NCBI RefSeq assembly: GCF_014652635.1
Contig: NZ_BMZE01000001.1
Coordinates: 186,001-250,000, forward strand
Origin: Devosia pacifica
Lineage (GTDB): Bacteria > Pseudomonadota > Alphaproteobacteria > Rhizobiales > Devosiaceae
Reading direction: 5' to 3'
DNA: 64,000 nucleotides
In this document: one piece after another, positions 46,190-56,000 of the stretch
Layout of the letters: each line of letters starts with the position of its first letter
Numbering within the stretch: the first letter of the stretch is position 1
Notes under the pieces: generated by a model
The model's database searches: none
The model's input: only the letters and a program-made list of their open reading frames with translations
Told to the model about the DNA's origin: nothing
Program-made: the position numbers and the translations under genes

Positions 46190-46314
46190 TCACATTGCCG
46201 CAAGCTTTTGCAAAGCCTGTAAAACTGGGAAATTTGGTAATGCCTCATGCCGCATGGAAGTGCTGGAACCTGAGGCCATAGGCTCTACTAAATTACTGAT
46301 TTATCTAAGAAATT

Positions 46315-46362
46315 AATGGTACGCCGGGTGGGGGTCGAACCCACGACCATTCGATTAAAAGT
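46315..46362. repeat. attR core within tRNA-Lys
   Basis: 48 bp identical to 28177-28224. The identity begins inside the anticodon region and runs past the CCA end, so the element supplied the 3' half of the tRNA now in use. Confidence 0.95.
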
Positions 46363-46391
46363 CGAATGCTCTACCACTGAGCTACCGGCGC
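46317..46391 (-). tRNA. tRNA-Lys(UUU), target of the element
   Basis: Full cloverleaf on the minus strand: acceptor GCGCCGG / CCGGCGT (first pair G-U), D arm GCTC-AGTGGTAGA-GAGC type, anticodon loop CUUUUAA (anticodon UUU), T arm with GGTTCGACCC-type loop, discriminator A and encoded CCA. The only full copy; attL keeps the displaced half. Confidence 0.96.
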
Positions 46392-46453
46392 TCCTTTGGG
46401 TGCGCGGACCATACTGACTGCGCCCCTTGTGTCAACAATAAAGGCAGGGCGCG

Positions 46454-47230
46454 CTAGCTTGCCGGTTCCGGCAGCGGCGCGCCTCTGTACGGCACCGGCT
46501 GGCAGCTGACAGATTCGCGCTCCAGGCGCAGGCACATTTCGGCTGCGGCTCCGGCATCAGCGAGCGGGCCGGCGATAATTCGTTTGAGCTCTCCTGTACT
46601 GCTGCCGGCAAGCAGCGGCTGCAACGAACCGAGAATCGGTTCCAGCCGGTACGCATAGTTCGCCCATGCTGCGGGCGCTTGAGCCTCGGTAATGCTTGGC
46701 CCGAGCGCTACCGCAAAAGTGGTTTCCGCAATCTCGGCACCCGCATTAAGCGGTTCGGGCAGCGGTTGCAGAGTGTTCACATCAGCTTGCCCGGCTTCTG
46801 GAAGCGCGCGGTATTCGACGCGTACAGAGCCCCCTTGAGCCGGCTCCGTCTCACCGGAATCTATGGAAGCTGTAGCGAGCGACCGATCGATTCCGTCGTC
46901 GCCCGACAACAGCCCCGGCAGGCTGCTCTCGAGCGCCCCGATCCGCCGCCGCGCGGTGTCGCCATCGCGGGTCTGCATATCAAGCTGTGCCCGAAGCGTC
47001 GTATTCTGCTGGGCCAGTTCTTGTGTCGTCACCTCCAGCGATCTGAGGCGTCGCGACATTTGTTCGACGCTGCTGGTCTGCAGGCGAGCCGCGTGCATGG
47101 TCTGCAAGGCACTCGCCGGCAACAGCGCCGCGACATTGGCTGACAGCACTGCGAGCACACAGGACCCGAGGGCGATCAGCCCCCACGCCATCACATCGGC
47201 TTGCCGAAACTCGTCAGATGCCTTCGCCAA
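46454..47230 (-). CDS. Membrane-anchored coiled-coil protein with SPOR-like C-terminus
   Basis: 258 residues: one transmembrane helix at about 15-38, a coiled coil at 50-105 (SRRLRSLEVTTQELAQQNTTLRAQLD), a disordered acidic linker, then a compact domain from about 165 with FAVALGPSITEAQAP and a late IIAGPLADAGAAAEMCLRLERESVSCQPVPY. The latter has the GP-x-D-x2-A-x5-C-x2-L pattern of SPOR-type peptidoglycan-binding domains seen in alphaproteobacterial envelope proteins. TTG start with GGGGGC upstream. Divergent from glmU. Envelope role is inferred. Confidence 0.7.
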   Translation of the reverse strand: MAKASDEFRQADVMAWGLIALGSCVLAVLSANVAALLPASALQTMHAARLQTSSVEQMSRRLRSLEVTTQELAQQNTTLRAQLDMQTRDGDTARRRIGALESSLPGLLSGDDGIDRSLATASIDSGETEPAQGGSVRVEYRALPEAGQADVNTLQPLPEPLNAGAEIAETTFAVALGPSITEAQAPAAWANYAYRLEPILGSLQPLLAGSSTGELKRIIAGPLADAGAAAEMCLRLERESVSCQPVPYRGAPLPEPAS

Positions 47231-47364
47231 AGATCTTGCCCCCTGAGCCCGCGAATCAAGTGCGGGTCCGAAAGAACTTTGCCGTCTCTGTTATCGGTTC
47301 GCCAACCGTTCTGCGTAATAATAGTGTTTACAAGCAATGCCGAAACCACGGGAGACGGGCAGAC

Positions 47365-48720
47365 ATGGCAGAACTGGTGTCCATCGTACTGGCAGCCGGA
47401 GAGGGCAAGCGCATGCGCTCGCAAAAGCCCAAGGTGCTGCATGAGGTCGCCGGCCTGCCAATCGTTAGCCACGTCGTCGGGGCCGCCAGGGCCGCCGGTT
47501 CTCGCGACGTTGCTGTGATAACCGGTCCGGGCCACGGGGATGTTCGCGATGCTGTCCGATCCGCCGATCCGGACGCGACCTTCTTTGAGCAGCTTGAGCG
47601 TAAGGGCACGGCACACGCTGCAGCGCAGGCGCGCCCGCTTTGGGAACACGCGCAGGGCTATGTTGCTGTGGTCTATGCCGATCATCCGCTGCTGCGCGCC
47701 GAAAACTTTCAGACTGTTCTCGATCGGCTCGATGCCGGTATGGATGCGGCAATCCTCGGCTTCGAACCTGATGATCCCACCGGCTATGGACGCCTGCTGA
47801 CGGACGGCGACAGCTTGCTGGCCATTCGCGAGCAGCGCGATGCCAGCGAGGAAGAAAAGAAGGTCGGTCTGTGCAATGCCTGCATCCTGGCATTCCGCGC
47901 CGAAGTCTTTCGCGCGCTGATCGACAAGGTTGGCAGCGATAACGCGCAGAACGAGTTTTACGTTACCGATCTGGTTGAACTTGCAAACGCCGCCGGGTAT
48001 CGCGTCGGCTACGGTATTGCCCCCGAGGTCGATGTAATGGGGGTGAACGATCGGATCCAGCTGGCCCGTGCTGAAGGGCTTTTTCAAAAGCGCATCCGGT
48101 CAGAAATGATGCATCGCGGGGTGACGCTGATCGATCCGGACACGGTCTACTTCGCTTACGATACCGAAATCGAAAATGACGTGGTGATCGAGCCGAGCGT
48201 CTATTTCGGGACGGGGGTCACGATAGAGCAGGGCGCAACCATCCATGCCTTCTCACATATCGAGGGAGCGAGTGTGGGACGCGGGGCTTCGGTGGGGCCG
48301 TTCGCCCGGCTGCGGCCAGCAGCGCAGATTGGCGCAGACGCGAAGATCGGCAATTTCGTCGAGATCAAGAAGGCAGAGATTGGCCGGGGAACCAAGGTCA
48401 GCCATCTCAGCTATATCGGCGACGCGTCGCTTGGAGATGGCGTCAATGTTGGAGCCGGCGCTATCACCGTCAACTACGATGGCTACAACAAGCACCAGAC
48501 CAAAGTCGGGGCGGGCGCCTTCATTGGCTCCAACACCTCATTGATTGCCCCTGTTTCCGTCGGCGCCGGCGCGCTGGTGGCAGCGGGCAGCGTCATCACC
48601 AAGCCGGTCGACGCCGATGCGCTGGCACTTGCTCGGGCTGGGCAGGTCAATAAATCCGGTCGCGCCAAGACCATTTTTGAACGGGCCGCGAAGGCCAAAG
48701 CCGAAAAGAGCAGGGGCTAG
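47365..48720 (+). CDS. glmU: Bifunctional GlcNAc-1-P uridyltransferase / GlcN-1-P acetyltransferase
   Basis: Makes UDP-GlcNAc for peptidoglycan and lipopolysaccharide. 451 residues. N-terminal uridyltransferase: LAAGEGKRMRSQKPKVLH, ERKGTAHA, and YADHPLLR with the catalytic metal aspartate. C-terminal left-handed beta-helix: hexapeptide repeats from about residue 255, with RLRPAAQIG, NFVEIKKAEIG, SHLSYIGDASLG (catalytic His), and NYDGYNKHQT. The ATG at 47365 is used; the upstream open frame has no matching motif. Three bases before glmS, the step that supplies its substrate pathway. Confidence 0.97.
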   Translation: MAELVSIVLAAGEGKRMRSQKPKVLHEVAGLPIVSHVVGAARAAGSRDVAVITGPGHGDVRDAVRSADPDATFFEQLERKGTAHAAAQARPLWEHAQGYVAVVYADHPLLRAENFQTVLDRLDAGMDAAILGFEPDDPTGYGRLLTDGDSLLAIREQRDASEEEKKVGLCNACILAFRAEVFRALIDKVGSDNAQNEFYVTDLVELANAAGYRVGYGIAPEVDVMGVNDRIQLARAEGLFQKRIRSEMMHRGVTLIDPDTVYFAYDTEIENDVVIEPSVYFGTGVTIEQGATIHAFSHIEGASVGRGASVGPFARLRPAAQIGADAKIGNFVEIKKAEIGRGTKVSHLSYIGDASLGDGVNVGAGAITVNYDGYNKHQTKVGAGAFIGSNTSLIAPVSVGAGALVAAGSVITKPVDADALALARAGQVNKSGRAKTIFERAAKAKAEKSRG

Positions 48721-48723
48721 CCT

Positions 48724-50550
48724 ATGTGCGGCATCGTTGGCATCCTCGGATCAGAACCCGTAGCGGATCGTTTGGTCGAGGCGCTGAGGCGGCTCGAGTA
48801 TCGCGGCTATGACAGCGCTGGCGTTGCAACCCTCGAGGGCATGGCGATTGCCCGACGGCGTGCCGAGGGCAAGCTGCACAATCTTGCCAAGCGCCTGGTC
48901 GAAGAACCACTCGAAGGCACTATCGGTATCGGCCATACGCGCTGGGCAACCCACGGCGCCCCCACCGAGTCGAATGCCCATCCCCATGCCACTGATGCCG
49001 TGGCCGTCGTCCACAATGGAATTATCGAGAACTTTCGCGCCCTTTTGGCGGACCTTGCGCAAGACGGATACCTGCCGCAGACCCAGACCGATACAGAAGT
49101 CGTTGCCCTATGGGTAACCCGCGAACTGGCCCGTGGTGCAACTCCGGAACAGGCCGTTGCCAATACGCTGGAACACCTGCATGGCGCGTTTGCATTGGCA
49201 CTGATGTTTCATGACCATCCCGGCCTGCTGATTGCGGCGCGTCGCGGGGCGCCGCTTGCCGTCGGCTATGGTGAAAACGAAATCTATCTCGGCTCGGATG
49301 CCATGGCGCTGGCGCCGTTCACCGCGCGTCTCAGTTACCTGGAGGACGGTGACTGGGCGATCATAACACATGACGGGGTCATCATTCGCGACGCGTCAGG
49401 CGAAGTGGTGAAAAGGCCTGTTGAAACCTCGCAGGCGTCTGCACTGCTGGTGGACAAGGGCAATCACCGGCACTTCATGGCCAAGGAGATCGATGAACAG
49501 CCGGAGACAATCTCACACACGCTCAGTCACTATGTGGACATGGCGAGTGAAACCGCCGCGCTGCGGGAGGGTCTGCCGTTCGACTTTGCAAGCCTGCCCC
49601 GGCTGACGATCAGCGCCTGCGGCACGGCCTACTATGCTGGCTGCGTCGCCAAATACTGGTTCGAGCGCTACGCGCGCCTGCCAGTCGACATCGATGTCGC
49701 CTCGGAGTTCCGCTATCGCGAACCGCCCTTGATGCCGAACGGGCTATCGCTGTTCATCTCGCAGTCTGGCGAGACCGCCGATACGCTCGCTGCTCTGCGA
49801 TACTGTGCGTCACAGGACCAGCATATCGCCTCTTTGATCAACACCTTGGAATCGACGATCGCCCGAGAGTCGGATGTCGTGTTTCCAATATTATGCGGGC
49901 CGGAAATCGGCGTCGCCTCGACCAAGGCATTCACCGCCCAGCTGACCGCGCTTGCGGGACTGGCCGTAGCTGCGGGACGCGCTCGTGGTGTGCTGACGCC
50001 AGAAGCTGAGCGGCAGCTCGTACACGCCCTCGTCGGCCTCCCGAGCGCCGTTTCGGAGGCGCTTCGCGCGGAAACGCAGATCATGGAGATCGCACGCCAT
50101 CTGTCGCGCGCCAAGGACGTCCTCTATCTCGGGCGCGGCCAAATGTTCCCGATTGCAATGGAAGGCGCGCTCAAGCTCAAGGAAATCTCCTACATACACG
50201 CCGAGGGCTATCCAGCCGGCGAACTGAAACACGGGCCGATCGCTCTTATTGACGAAGACATGCCGGTCATCGTCGTCGCGCCATCGGACGAACTCGTCGA
50301 CAAGACTCTTTCGAACATGCAGGAAGTGGCCGCACGGGGCGGCCGCATCATCCTGATCACCGACGAAGTCGGCGCCAATGCCGCGGGCAAGGATGTTGCG
50401 GAAATCATACGCATCCCGCAGGTGTCGAGCTTCGTCGCGCCGATCGTTGCAACCATCCCCGTGCAGCTGCTTGCCTACCATACTGCAGTGGCTATGGGGA
50501 CTGACGTCGACCAGCCGAGGAATCTCGCCAAGTCGGTGACGGTGGAATAA
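48724..50550 (+). CDS. glmS: Glutamine-fructose-6-phosphate aminotransferase
   Basis: First step of amino-sugar synthesis: fructose-6-P plus glutamine gives glucosamine-6-P. 608 residues. The N-terminal glutaminase starts CGIVGILG with nucleophilic Cys1 after Met removal, then RRLEYRGYDSAG and GHTRWATHG. The isomerase half has two SIS domains, with SACGTAYYAG and SQSGETADTLAAL, and ends QPRNLAKSVTVE as is normal. Forms an operon with glmU. No glmS ribozyme is seen in the 3-bp gap. Convergent with recG after 4 bp. Confidence 0.97.
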   Translation: MCGIVGILGSEPVADRLVEALRRLEYRGYDSAGVATLEGMAIARRRAEGKLHNLAKRLVEEPLEGTIGIGHTRWATHGAPTESNAHPHATDAVAVVHNGIIENFRALLADLAQDGYLPQTQTDTEVVALWVTRELARGATPEQAVANTLEHLHGAFALALMFHDHPGLLIAARRGAPLAVGYGENEIYLGSDAMALAPFTARLSYLEDGDWAIITHDGVIIRDASGEVVKRPVETSQASALLVDKGNHRHFMAKEIDEQPETISHTLSHYVDMASETAALREGLPFDFASLPRLTISACGTAYYAGCVAKYWFERYARLPVDIDVASEFRYREPPLMPNGLSLFISQSGETADTLAALRYCASQDQHIASLINTLESTIARESDVVFPILCGPEIGVASTKAFTAQLTALAGLAVAAGRARGVLTPEAERQLVHALVGLPSAVSEALRAETQIMEIARHLSRAKDVLYLGRGQMFPIAMEGALKLKEISYIHAEGYPAGELKHGPIALIDEDMPVIVVAPSDELVDKTLSNMQEVAARGGRIILITDEVGANAAGKDVAEIIRIPQVSSFVAPIVATIPVQLLAYHTAVAMGTDVDQPRNLAKSVTVE

Positions 50551-50554
50551 TGGC

Positions 50555-52663
50555 TCAGCCGGCGCGAAGCAGGGGAATCGCAAGGTCCTTGCGGAACAGG
50601 TAGAGCAGGGTGCGAACGGCCTCGCCTTCGGTGCCTGTAAGCCCCGGATTCCGACTGAGGATTTCGATGGCATCCTGATGCGCCCATTCCAGAAGATGCC
50701 GATGGACGTCGGGGACCGCCAGACGGTAGCCAGGCATACCGGACTGTCGGGTGCCCAGCAGATCGCCCTGGCCGCGCAGCTCCAGATCGCGTTCGGCAAT
50801 TTCGAAGCCGTCTTCGGTCTGTCGGATAGTCTCGAGCCGCGCCTTGGCGGTTTCGCTCAGCGGCTCCTCATAAAGCATGAGGCAGGCTGAGCGTGTTGAA
50901 CCGCGTCCTACGCGGCCGCGCAGCTGGTGCAGTTGCGATAGCCCAAAGCGTTCCGCATGCTCGATGATGATGATCGAGGCATTCGGTACATCGACCCCGA
51001 CTTCGATCACTGTCGTCGCGGCCAGAAGCTTGATTTCGCCCGACTTGAAGCGATCCATTACAGTCTGCTTTGCGCTCGCCGCCATGCGCCCATGCACGAG
51101 CCCGACGGAATCGCCGAAGACTTTCTGCAGGTGTCCAAACCGCTCTTCGGCCGACATTGTCTCGAGTGTCTCGCTCTCCTCGACAAGCGGGCAAACCCAA
51201 TAGGCCTGGGCGCCTTCGGCAAGGCGGGCTTGCAGCCGGTTCAGCACCCGGTCGTACTCACCGATCGAGAGCACGGCTGTATCGATTGGCTGCCGGCCCT
51301 TGGGTTTGTCGCGAAGCGTCGAAACCTCCATGTCGCCGAAATGCGTCAGCACCAAAGTGCGCGGGATGGGTGTCGCGGTCATCACAAGGAGATCGCTGTG
51401 CTTGCCCTTGTCGGACAGCGCCAGACGCTGATGCACGCCAAACCGATGTTGCTCGTCGACGACTGTAAGCCCCAGATCCTTGAAGGCAATGTCGTTCTGG
51501 AACAAGGCGTGGGTGCCCACAGCGATCGCTATGCTGCCATCGGCGATGCTGGCTGCGATGCTACGCCGTTCCTTTGCGGTCATCTTGCCGGTGAGCAGGG
51601 CGATATCAAGCCCGACGGCATCACATAGCGGCTTGAGCGTTCTGAAGTGCTGGGCGGCCAGGATTTCGGTGGGAGCCATCAAGGCCGATTGCGCGCCAGT
51701 CTCGGCAACGTGCGCCATGGCCATCAGCGCCACAACGGTCTTGCCCGAGCCGACATCGCCCTGCAGCAAGCGAGACATGCGATTCTCGGACGCGAGGTCG
51801 GCGTGAATATCTGCAAGCGCATGCTTCTGGCCATCAGTAAGCGAGAATGGCAGAGCGGCTTCAAGCCTCTCCGTGATGTGTCCCGTGGCCTGACGCGCCA
51901 CCCCGCGGGTTGATCCCATCGTGGCCCGAACGATCAGCAGCGCCAGTTGGCCTGCAAGATACTCGTCATAGGCGAGACGATTGCGGGCAGGGCCCCAAAG
52001 CTCGGCATCGCTCGGATCCTCCGGCTGATGAACGTGCCGCATCGCCTCGGCAAAGGTTGGCCATCGGTGATGCTCGCGCGTCGCTTTGGGCATCCATTCA
52101 GTAAGGTCGGGTAACTGGGTGACCACCTGCTGGACGAGCTTGTAGAGAGCTTTGGACTTCAGCCCATGAGTAAGCGGATAGACAGGTTCGACGCTCGGAA
52201 GTGCATCCGGATCGTCTGGCGCTGCCACATAGTCCGGGTGCATGATCTGCTTTTCACCATTGAAGATGCCGATGTCCCCGGAAACCAGCCGTCGTTCGCC
52301 GACCGGCAGCAATTTCGTCAGCCAATCGCCCTGAACCCGGAAATAGACGAGTTGTATATCGCCGGTGTCATCGTGGGCGTGAACGCGATACGGCGCCTGC
52401 GCTTTTCCAGGCGGCGATGGCTGATGACGATCTATGTGCAGATCGAGCGTCACCGTCTGATTGAGTGTGGCATCGATCACGCTGACGCGCCGCCGGCGGT
52501 CGATCGTCGCCGTTGGCATGTGCATCAGCAGGTCGAGCGCCATCGCCTCCTGACCCTCTCCAGGGGCGAGAAGACGACGCAGCAGGCTGTGCAGTTGCGG
52601 TCCTACTCCCTTGAAAGACTGAAGCGAACGAAACAGCGGGTCGAGTGTCTGCGGGCGTGGCAC
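50555..52663 (-). CDS. recG: ATP-dependent DNA helicase RecG
   Basis: Branch-migration helicase that reverses stalled forks. 702 residues. N-terminal wedge/OB domain about 50-200, then helicase motifs: LLQGDVGSGKTVVALMA (motif I, about residue 300), VVDEQHRFGV (DEQH box), MTATPIPRTL, and late QLRGRVGRG (motif VI) with the TRG loop downstream. I chose GTG 52663, where family similarity starts (VPRPQTLDPLF); the frame upstream is unlike the family. Divergent from sdhE-mfd. Confidence 0.94.
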   Translation of the reverse strand: MPRPQTLDPLFRSLQSFKGVGPQLHSLLRRLLAPGEGQEAMALDLLMHMPTATIDRRRRVSVIDATLNQTVTLDLHIDRHQPSPPGKAQAPYRVHAHDDTGDIQLVYFRVQGDWLTKLLPVGERRLVSGDIGIFNGEKQIMHPDYVAAPDDPDALPSVEPVYPLTHGLKSKALYKLVQQVVTQLPDLTEWMPKATREHHRWPTFAEAMRHVHQPEDPSDAELWGPARNRLAYDEYLAGQLALLIVRATMGSTRGVARQATGHITERLEAALPFSLTDGQKHALADIHADLASENRMSRLLQGDVGSGKTVVALMAMAHVAETGAQSALMAPTEILAAQHFRTLKPLCDAVGLDIALLTGKMTAKERRSIAASIADGSIAIAVGTHALFQNDIAFKDLGLTVVDEQHRFGVHQRLALSDKGKHSDLLVMTATPIPRTLVLTHFGDMEVSTLRDKPKGRQPIDTAVLSIGEYDRVLNRLQARLAEGAQAYWVCPLVEESETLETMSAEERFGHLQKVFGDSVGLVHGRMAASAKQTVMDRFKSGEIKLLAATTVIEVGVDVPNASIIIIEHAERFGLSQLHQLRGRVGRGSTRSACLMLYEEPLSETAKARLETIRQTEDGFEIAERDLELRGQGDLLGTRQSGMPGYRLAVPDVHRHLLEWAHQDAIEILSRNPGLTGTEGEAVRTLLYLFRKDLAIPLLRAG

Positions 52664-52793
52664 GATTCGATGGTCCCTGAGATCCTGTCTGCTTTTAGCG
52701 TTGCAGGCGTCACTGTCCAATTCCGGGCTTGCTGCTGACAATCGCCAACAATCGGCGTAAACAGGCCGCCACAAACATAGGCAGACCGAAATC

Positions 52794-53084
52794 ATGGCAG
52801 TTGCAGAAACGGCCGGTGAGCCGATTGCTATGCGCAGAAAACGTGCGCGCTATCGTGCTTGGCACCGCGGTATCCGGGAAATGGATCTGGTACTTGGCTC
52901 CTTCGCGGACGCTGAGGGACCGAATATGGACGCTGCGGAACTGGACGCGTTCGAAGCGCTACTTGACGAACTGGATGCGGACCTTCTGCGCTGGGTGACG
53001 GGGGCAGACACACTGCCTGAGCGCATTGATGCGCCGCTGTTTGCGCGAATCGTCCGACATCAGCAGCAACGGTTGCAGTCATGA
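52794..53084 (+). CDS. sdhE: FAD assembly factor SdhE (succinate dehydrogenase assembly factor 2)
   Basis: 96 residues, DUF339/Sdh5 family; binds SdhA and helps covalent flavinylation. The key RGxxE motif is present as HRGIREMDLVLGSFAD near residues 25-40, followed by the acidic helical part (DAFEALLDELDADLLRWVTG). Overlaps mfd by four bases; recG-sdhE-mfd is a common alphaproteobacterial order. Confidence 0.92.
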   Translation: MAVAETAGEPIAMRRKRARYRAWHRGIREMDLVLGSFADAEGPNMDAAELDAFEALLDELDADLLRWVTGADTLPERIDAPLFARIVRHQQQRLQS

Positions 53085-56000
53085 ACGAGCAGATCGTCGA
53101 GAAGCCGACACGCACGATTGCGCATGTGCCGGATGGCATGCAGCCGATGGTTCTTGCGGGCCTTGTGGAGGATCGCCTGAAGGCGGCTCCAGAGGATCCG
53201 GTCAGTATCGTCTTCGTGGCGCGCGACGGCCGGCGGATGCAGCGGCTCGCGGACATACTGCAGCAGATGCTACCCGGTCATCCAATCCTCACTTTGCCGG
53301 CCTGGGACAGCCTACCGTACGACAGGGTGTCGCCGAACAGCGTTACTACAGCTGCCCGCATGCGGACCTTGGCGAGCCTCGCCGAAAACCAGACCAGCGG
53401 CGCGATCGTTCTGACCGCGGTCAACGCGCTCATCCAGAAGCTGCCGCCGCGTGAAGACGTGCAGCGGATGAGCTTTTCCGCCGCGAGTGGTCGTATGGTC
53501 GAAAGCGATAAGCTGATCACCTGGGCCAGCGACAACGGCTATCTTCGGGTTCCGACAGTGCGCGAATCCGGCGAGTTCGCGGTTCGCGGCGGACTTGTCG
53601 ATCTCTATCCGGCTAGTGCCGAGGCTCCTGTCCGGTTCGACTTCTTTGGCTCGCAACTGGAAACCATCCGCACCTTCGATCCTGACACACAGCGTACCAC
53701 GGGCACGCTGAAGCGGATCGAACTGGTGCCGATGAGCGAAGTGATGCTGACCGCCGACAGCATCCGCCGCTTTCGCCAGAACTATACGCGCAGCTTCGGC
53801 GGAAACACCGCAGATGACCCGCTCTACGCCGCCATCAGCGCCGGTTCACGCTATGCTGGCGCCGAGAACTGGTTGCCGTTCTTTTATGAGCACCTCGAGG
53901 ACCTGTCGGCCTACGTGGGTGACGCTCCATATGTGTTCGATGACCAGGCCGCCGAAGCCTTTGGCGAACGGCGCCGGCAGATCGTCGACTATTATCAGGC
54001 GCGCGAGGAAGCCCGTCAGCAGCCTCAGGTCGCTGGAGCCGGCGCCCCTTATAAACCCGTACCACCGGATCAGCTCTATGCTGTCGACCAGCACCCATAT
54101 GCTCTGGCCGGCGCTAGCGTCATACAGCTTTCGGCCTTTCAGGCGCCAGATACGCGGGACACGGTCGATGCTGGCGGGCACCTGGCTCCGAGCTTCGCAG
54201 CCGAGAGGCAAGCGCAGGATACCAACCTCTTCGCCGCGGTCGTCGACCGCCTTACGGCCGAGCGCAAAGCGGGACGCCGCGGCATCATTGCCTGCTGGAG
54301 CGAAGGCACGCGGGACCGTATGGCCCAGGTGCTCAAGGACCATGGCCTGACCAACCCACGCATGGCGGAAAACTGGCGCGACGCCGCCTCCACAAGCCCG
54401 AACACCACATCTCTTGTTGTGCTCGGCCTCGATAGCGGGTTCGTCACCGACGAGATGCTCGTCCTGTCTGAACAGGACATTCTGGGTGAGCGCATTCTGC
54501 GCCCGCAACGCCGTCGCAAGGCCAGCGATGCGCTGACAGAAGCCGCCAGTCTCGCTGCCGGCGATCTGGTCGTTCATGTCGATCACGGTATCGGCCGATT
54601 TATCGGATTGCGTGTTATCGAGGCGGGGGGCGCCCCACACGAATGTGTTGAGCTCGAATACGCCGGCGATACAAAGCTCTACCTGCCCGTCGAAAACATC
54701 GAGCTGCTTTCGCGCTATGGCTCCGAAGACACGGGCGCCCAACTCGACAAACTGGGCGGCGGTGCCTGGCAGGCTAAGAAAAGCCGTCTCAAGCAGCGCA
54801 TCCGCGAAATGGCGGAGCAGCTGATCACGATTGCCGCGGCACGTCAGTTGAGCTCTGCCGACCGGATGGACCTTCACGCCGGCAGCTACGACGAGTTCGC
54901 TGCGCTATTCCCGTTCGAGGAAACTGAAGACCAGATGGCCGCCATCGAGGCAGTGTTTGATGATTTGTCATCCGGCAAGGCGATGGATCGGCTGGTTTGC
55001 GGCGATGTCGGCTTCGGCAAGACCGAAGTCGCGCTTCGGGCTGCCTTTGCCGTTGCCCTTTCGGGCAAGCAGGTGGCCGTGGTGGTGCCGACGACACTTC
55101 TTGCCCGTCAGCACTACAAGACATTTGCCGAGCGTTTTGCCGGCCTGCCGGTGCGCGTGCGCCAGGCCTCGCGTCTCGTCGGCAGCGCCGAAATGAAGGC
55201 TACACGCCAGGGTCTTGCCGAGGGGCAGGTCGATATTGTCGTCGGTACCCACGCCCTGCTGGCGAAATCGATCAAGTTCAAGGATCTGGGGCTGCTGATC
55301 ATCGATGAAGAGCAGCATTTCGGCGTGGGCCACAAGGAGCGGCTTAAGGAGCTCAAGGCCAATGTGCATGTGCTGACGCTGACCGCGACGCCAATCCCGC
55401 GTACACTACAACTGGCCCTGACAGGTGTTCGCGACTTGTCGTTGCTGGCGACGCCGCCGGTCGATCGCCTGGCTGTGCGCACGTTCATATCGCCCTTCGA
55501 TCCGCTCAGCGTCCGCGAGGCGCTGCTACGCGAGAAATATCGCGGCGGGCAGGCGTTTTATGTCGTGCCGCGCATCAAGGATCAGCCGGAAATCGCTGAT
55601 TTCCTTAAACAACAGGTTCCCGAGGTGTCATTCGTCGTTGCTAACGGCCAAATGGCGCCCGGCGAACTCGATGACATCATGAACGCCTTCTATGATGGGC
55701 AGTTCGACGTCCTCGTCGCCACCACCATCGTCGAGTCCGGTCTCGACATTCCCAATGCGAACACCCTGATCGTTCATCGCGCCGACCATTTCGGTCTCGC
55801 GCAGCTTTATCAGATCCGTGGCCGCATCGGACGCTCCAAGCAGCGCGCCTACGCTCTGTTTACAGTGCCCCCGGACCGCAAGCTGACGGATACTGCGGAG
55901 CGTCGCCTAGGGGTCCTTCAGTCTCTCGAAACGCTGGGCGCGGGCTTCCAATTGGCCAGCCACGACCTCGATATCCGCGGCGCTGGCAATCTGCTGGGCG

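Larger units (their letters stand above)
28177..46362 (+). mobile_element. Integrated phage-satellite-like element in tRNA-Lys (about 18.1 kb)
   Basis: Bounded by perfect 48-bp direct repeats (28177-28224 and 46315-46362) that match the 3' half of tRNA-Lys. Order: integrase (minus strand), excisionase/AlpA-like, SpoVG-like protein, lambda-O-like initiator with iterons, long non-coding region, two hypotheticals, portal, fused protease-capsid, small structural protein, HNH, TerS, TerL, tape measure, hypothetical, connector, small genes. Head and packaging functions are complete. I find no tail tube, tail chaperones, tip, fibres, lysis genes, helicase or CI/Cro. All main frames are open. It resembles capsid-forming phage-inducible islands, except for the tape measure; a reduced prophage is the alternative. 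Confidence 0.9.

Noticed and set aside
28177..46362. Complete prophage
   Set aside because: No tail tube, tail tip, fibres, holin, endolysin or repressor can be found, despite full head genes.
28177..46362. Gene transfer agent cluster
   Set aside because: It has integrase, att repeats and its own iterons, which GTAs lack, and it does not have the GTA tail set.
48720..48724. glmS ribozyme or riboswitch before glmS
   Set aside because: Only three bases separate glmU and glmS.
53846..54877. 343-aa open frame opposite mfd
   Set aside because: Antisense shadow; mfd is continuous on the plus strand.
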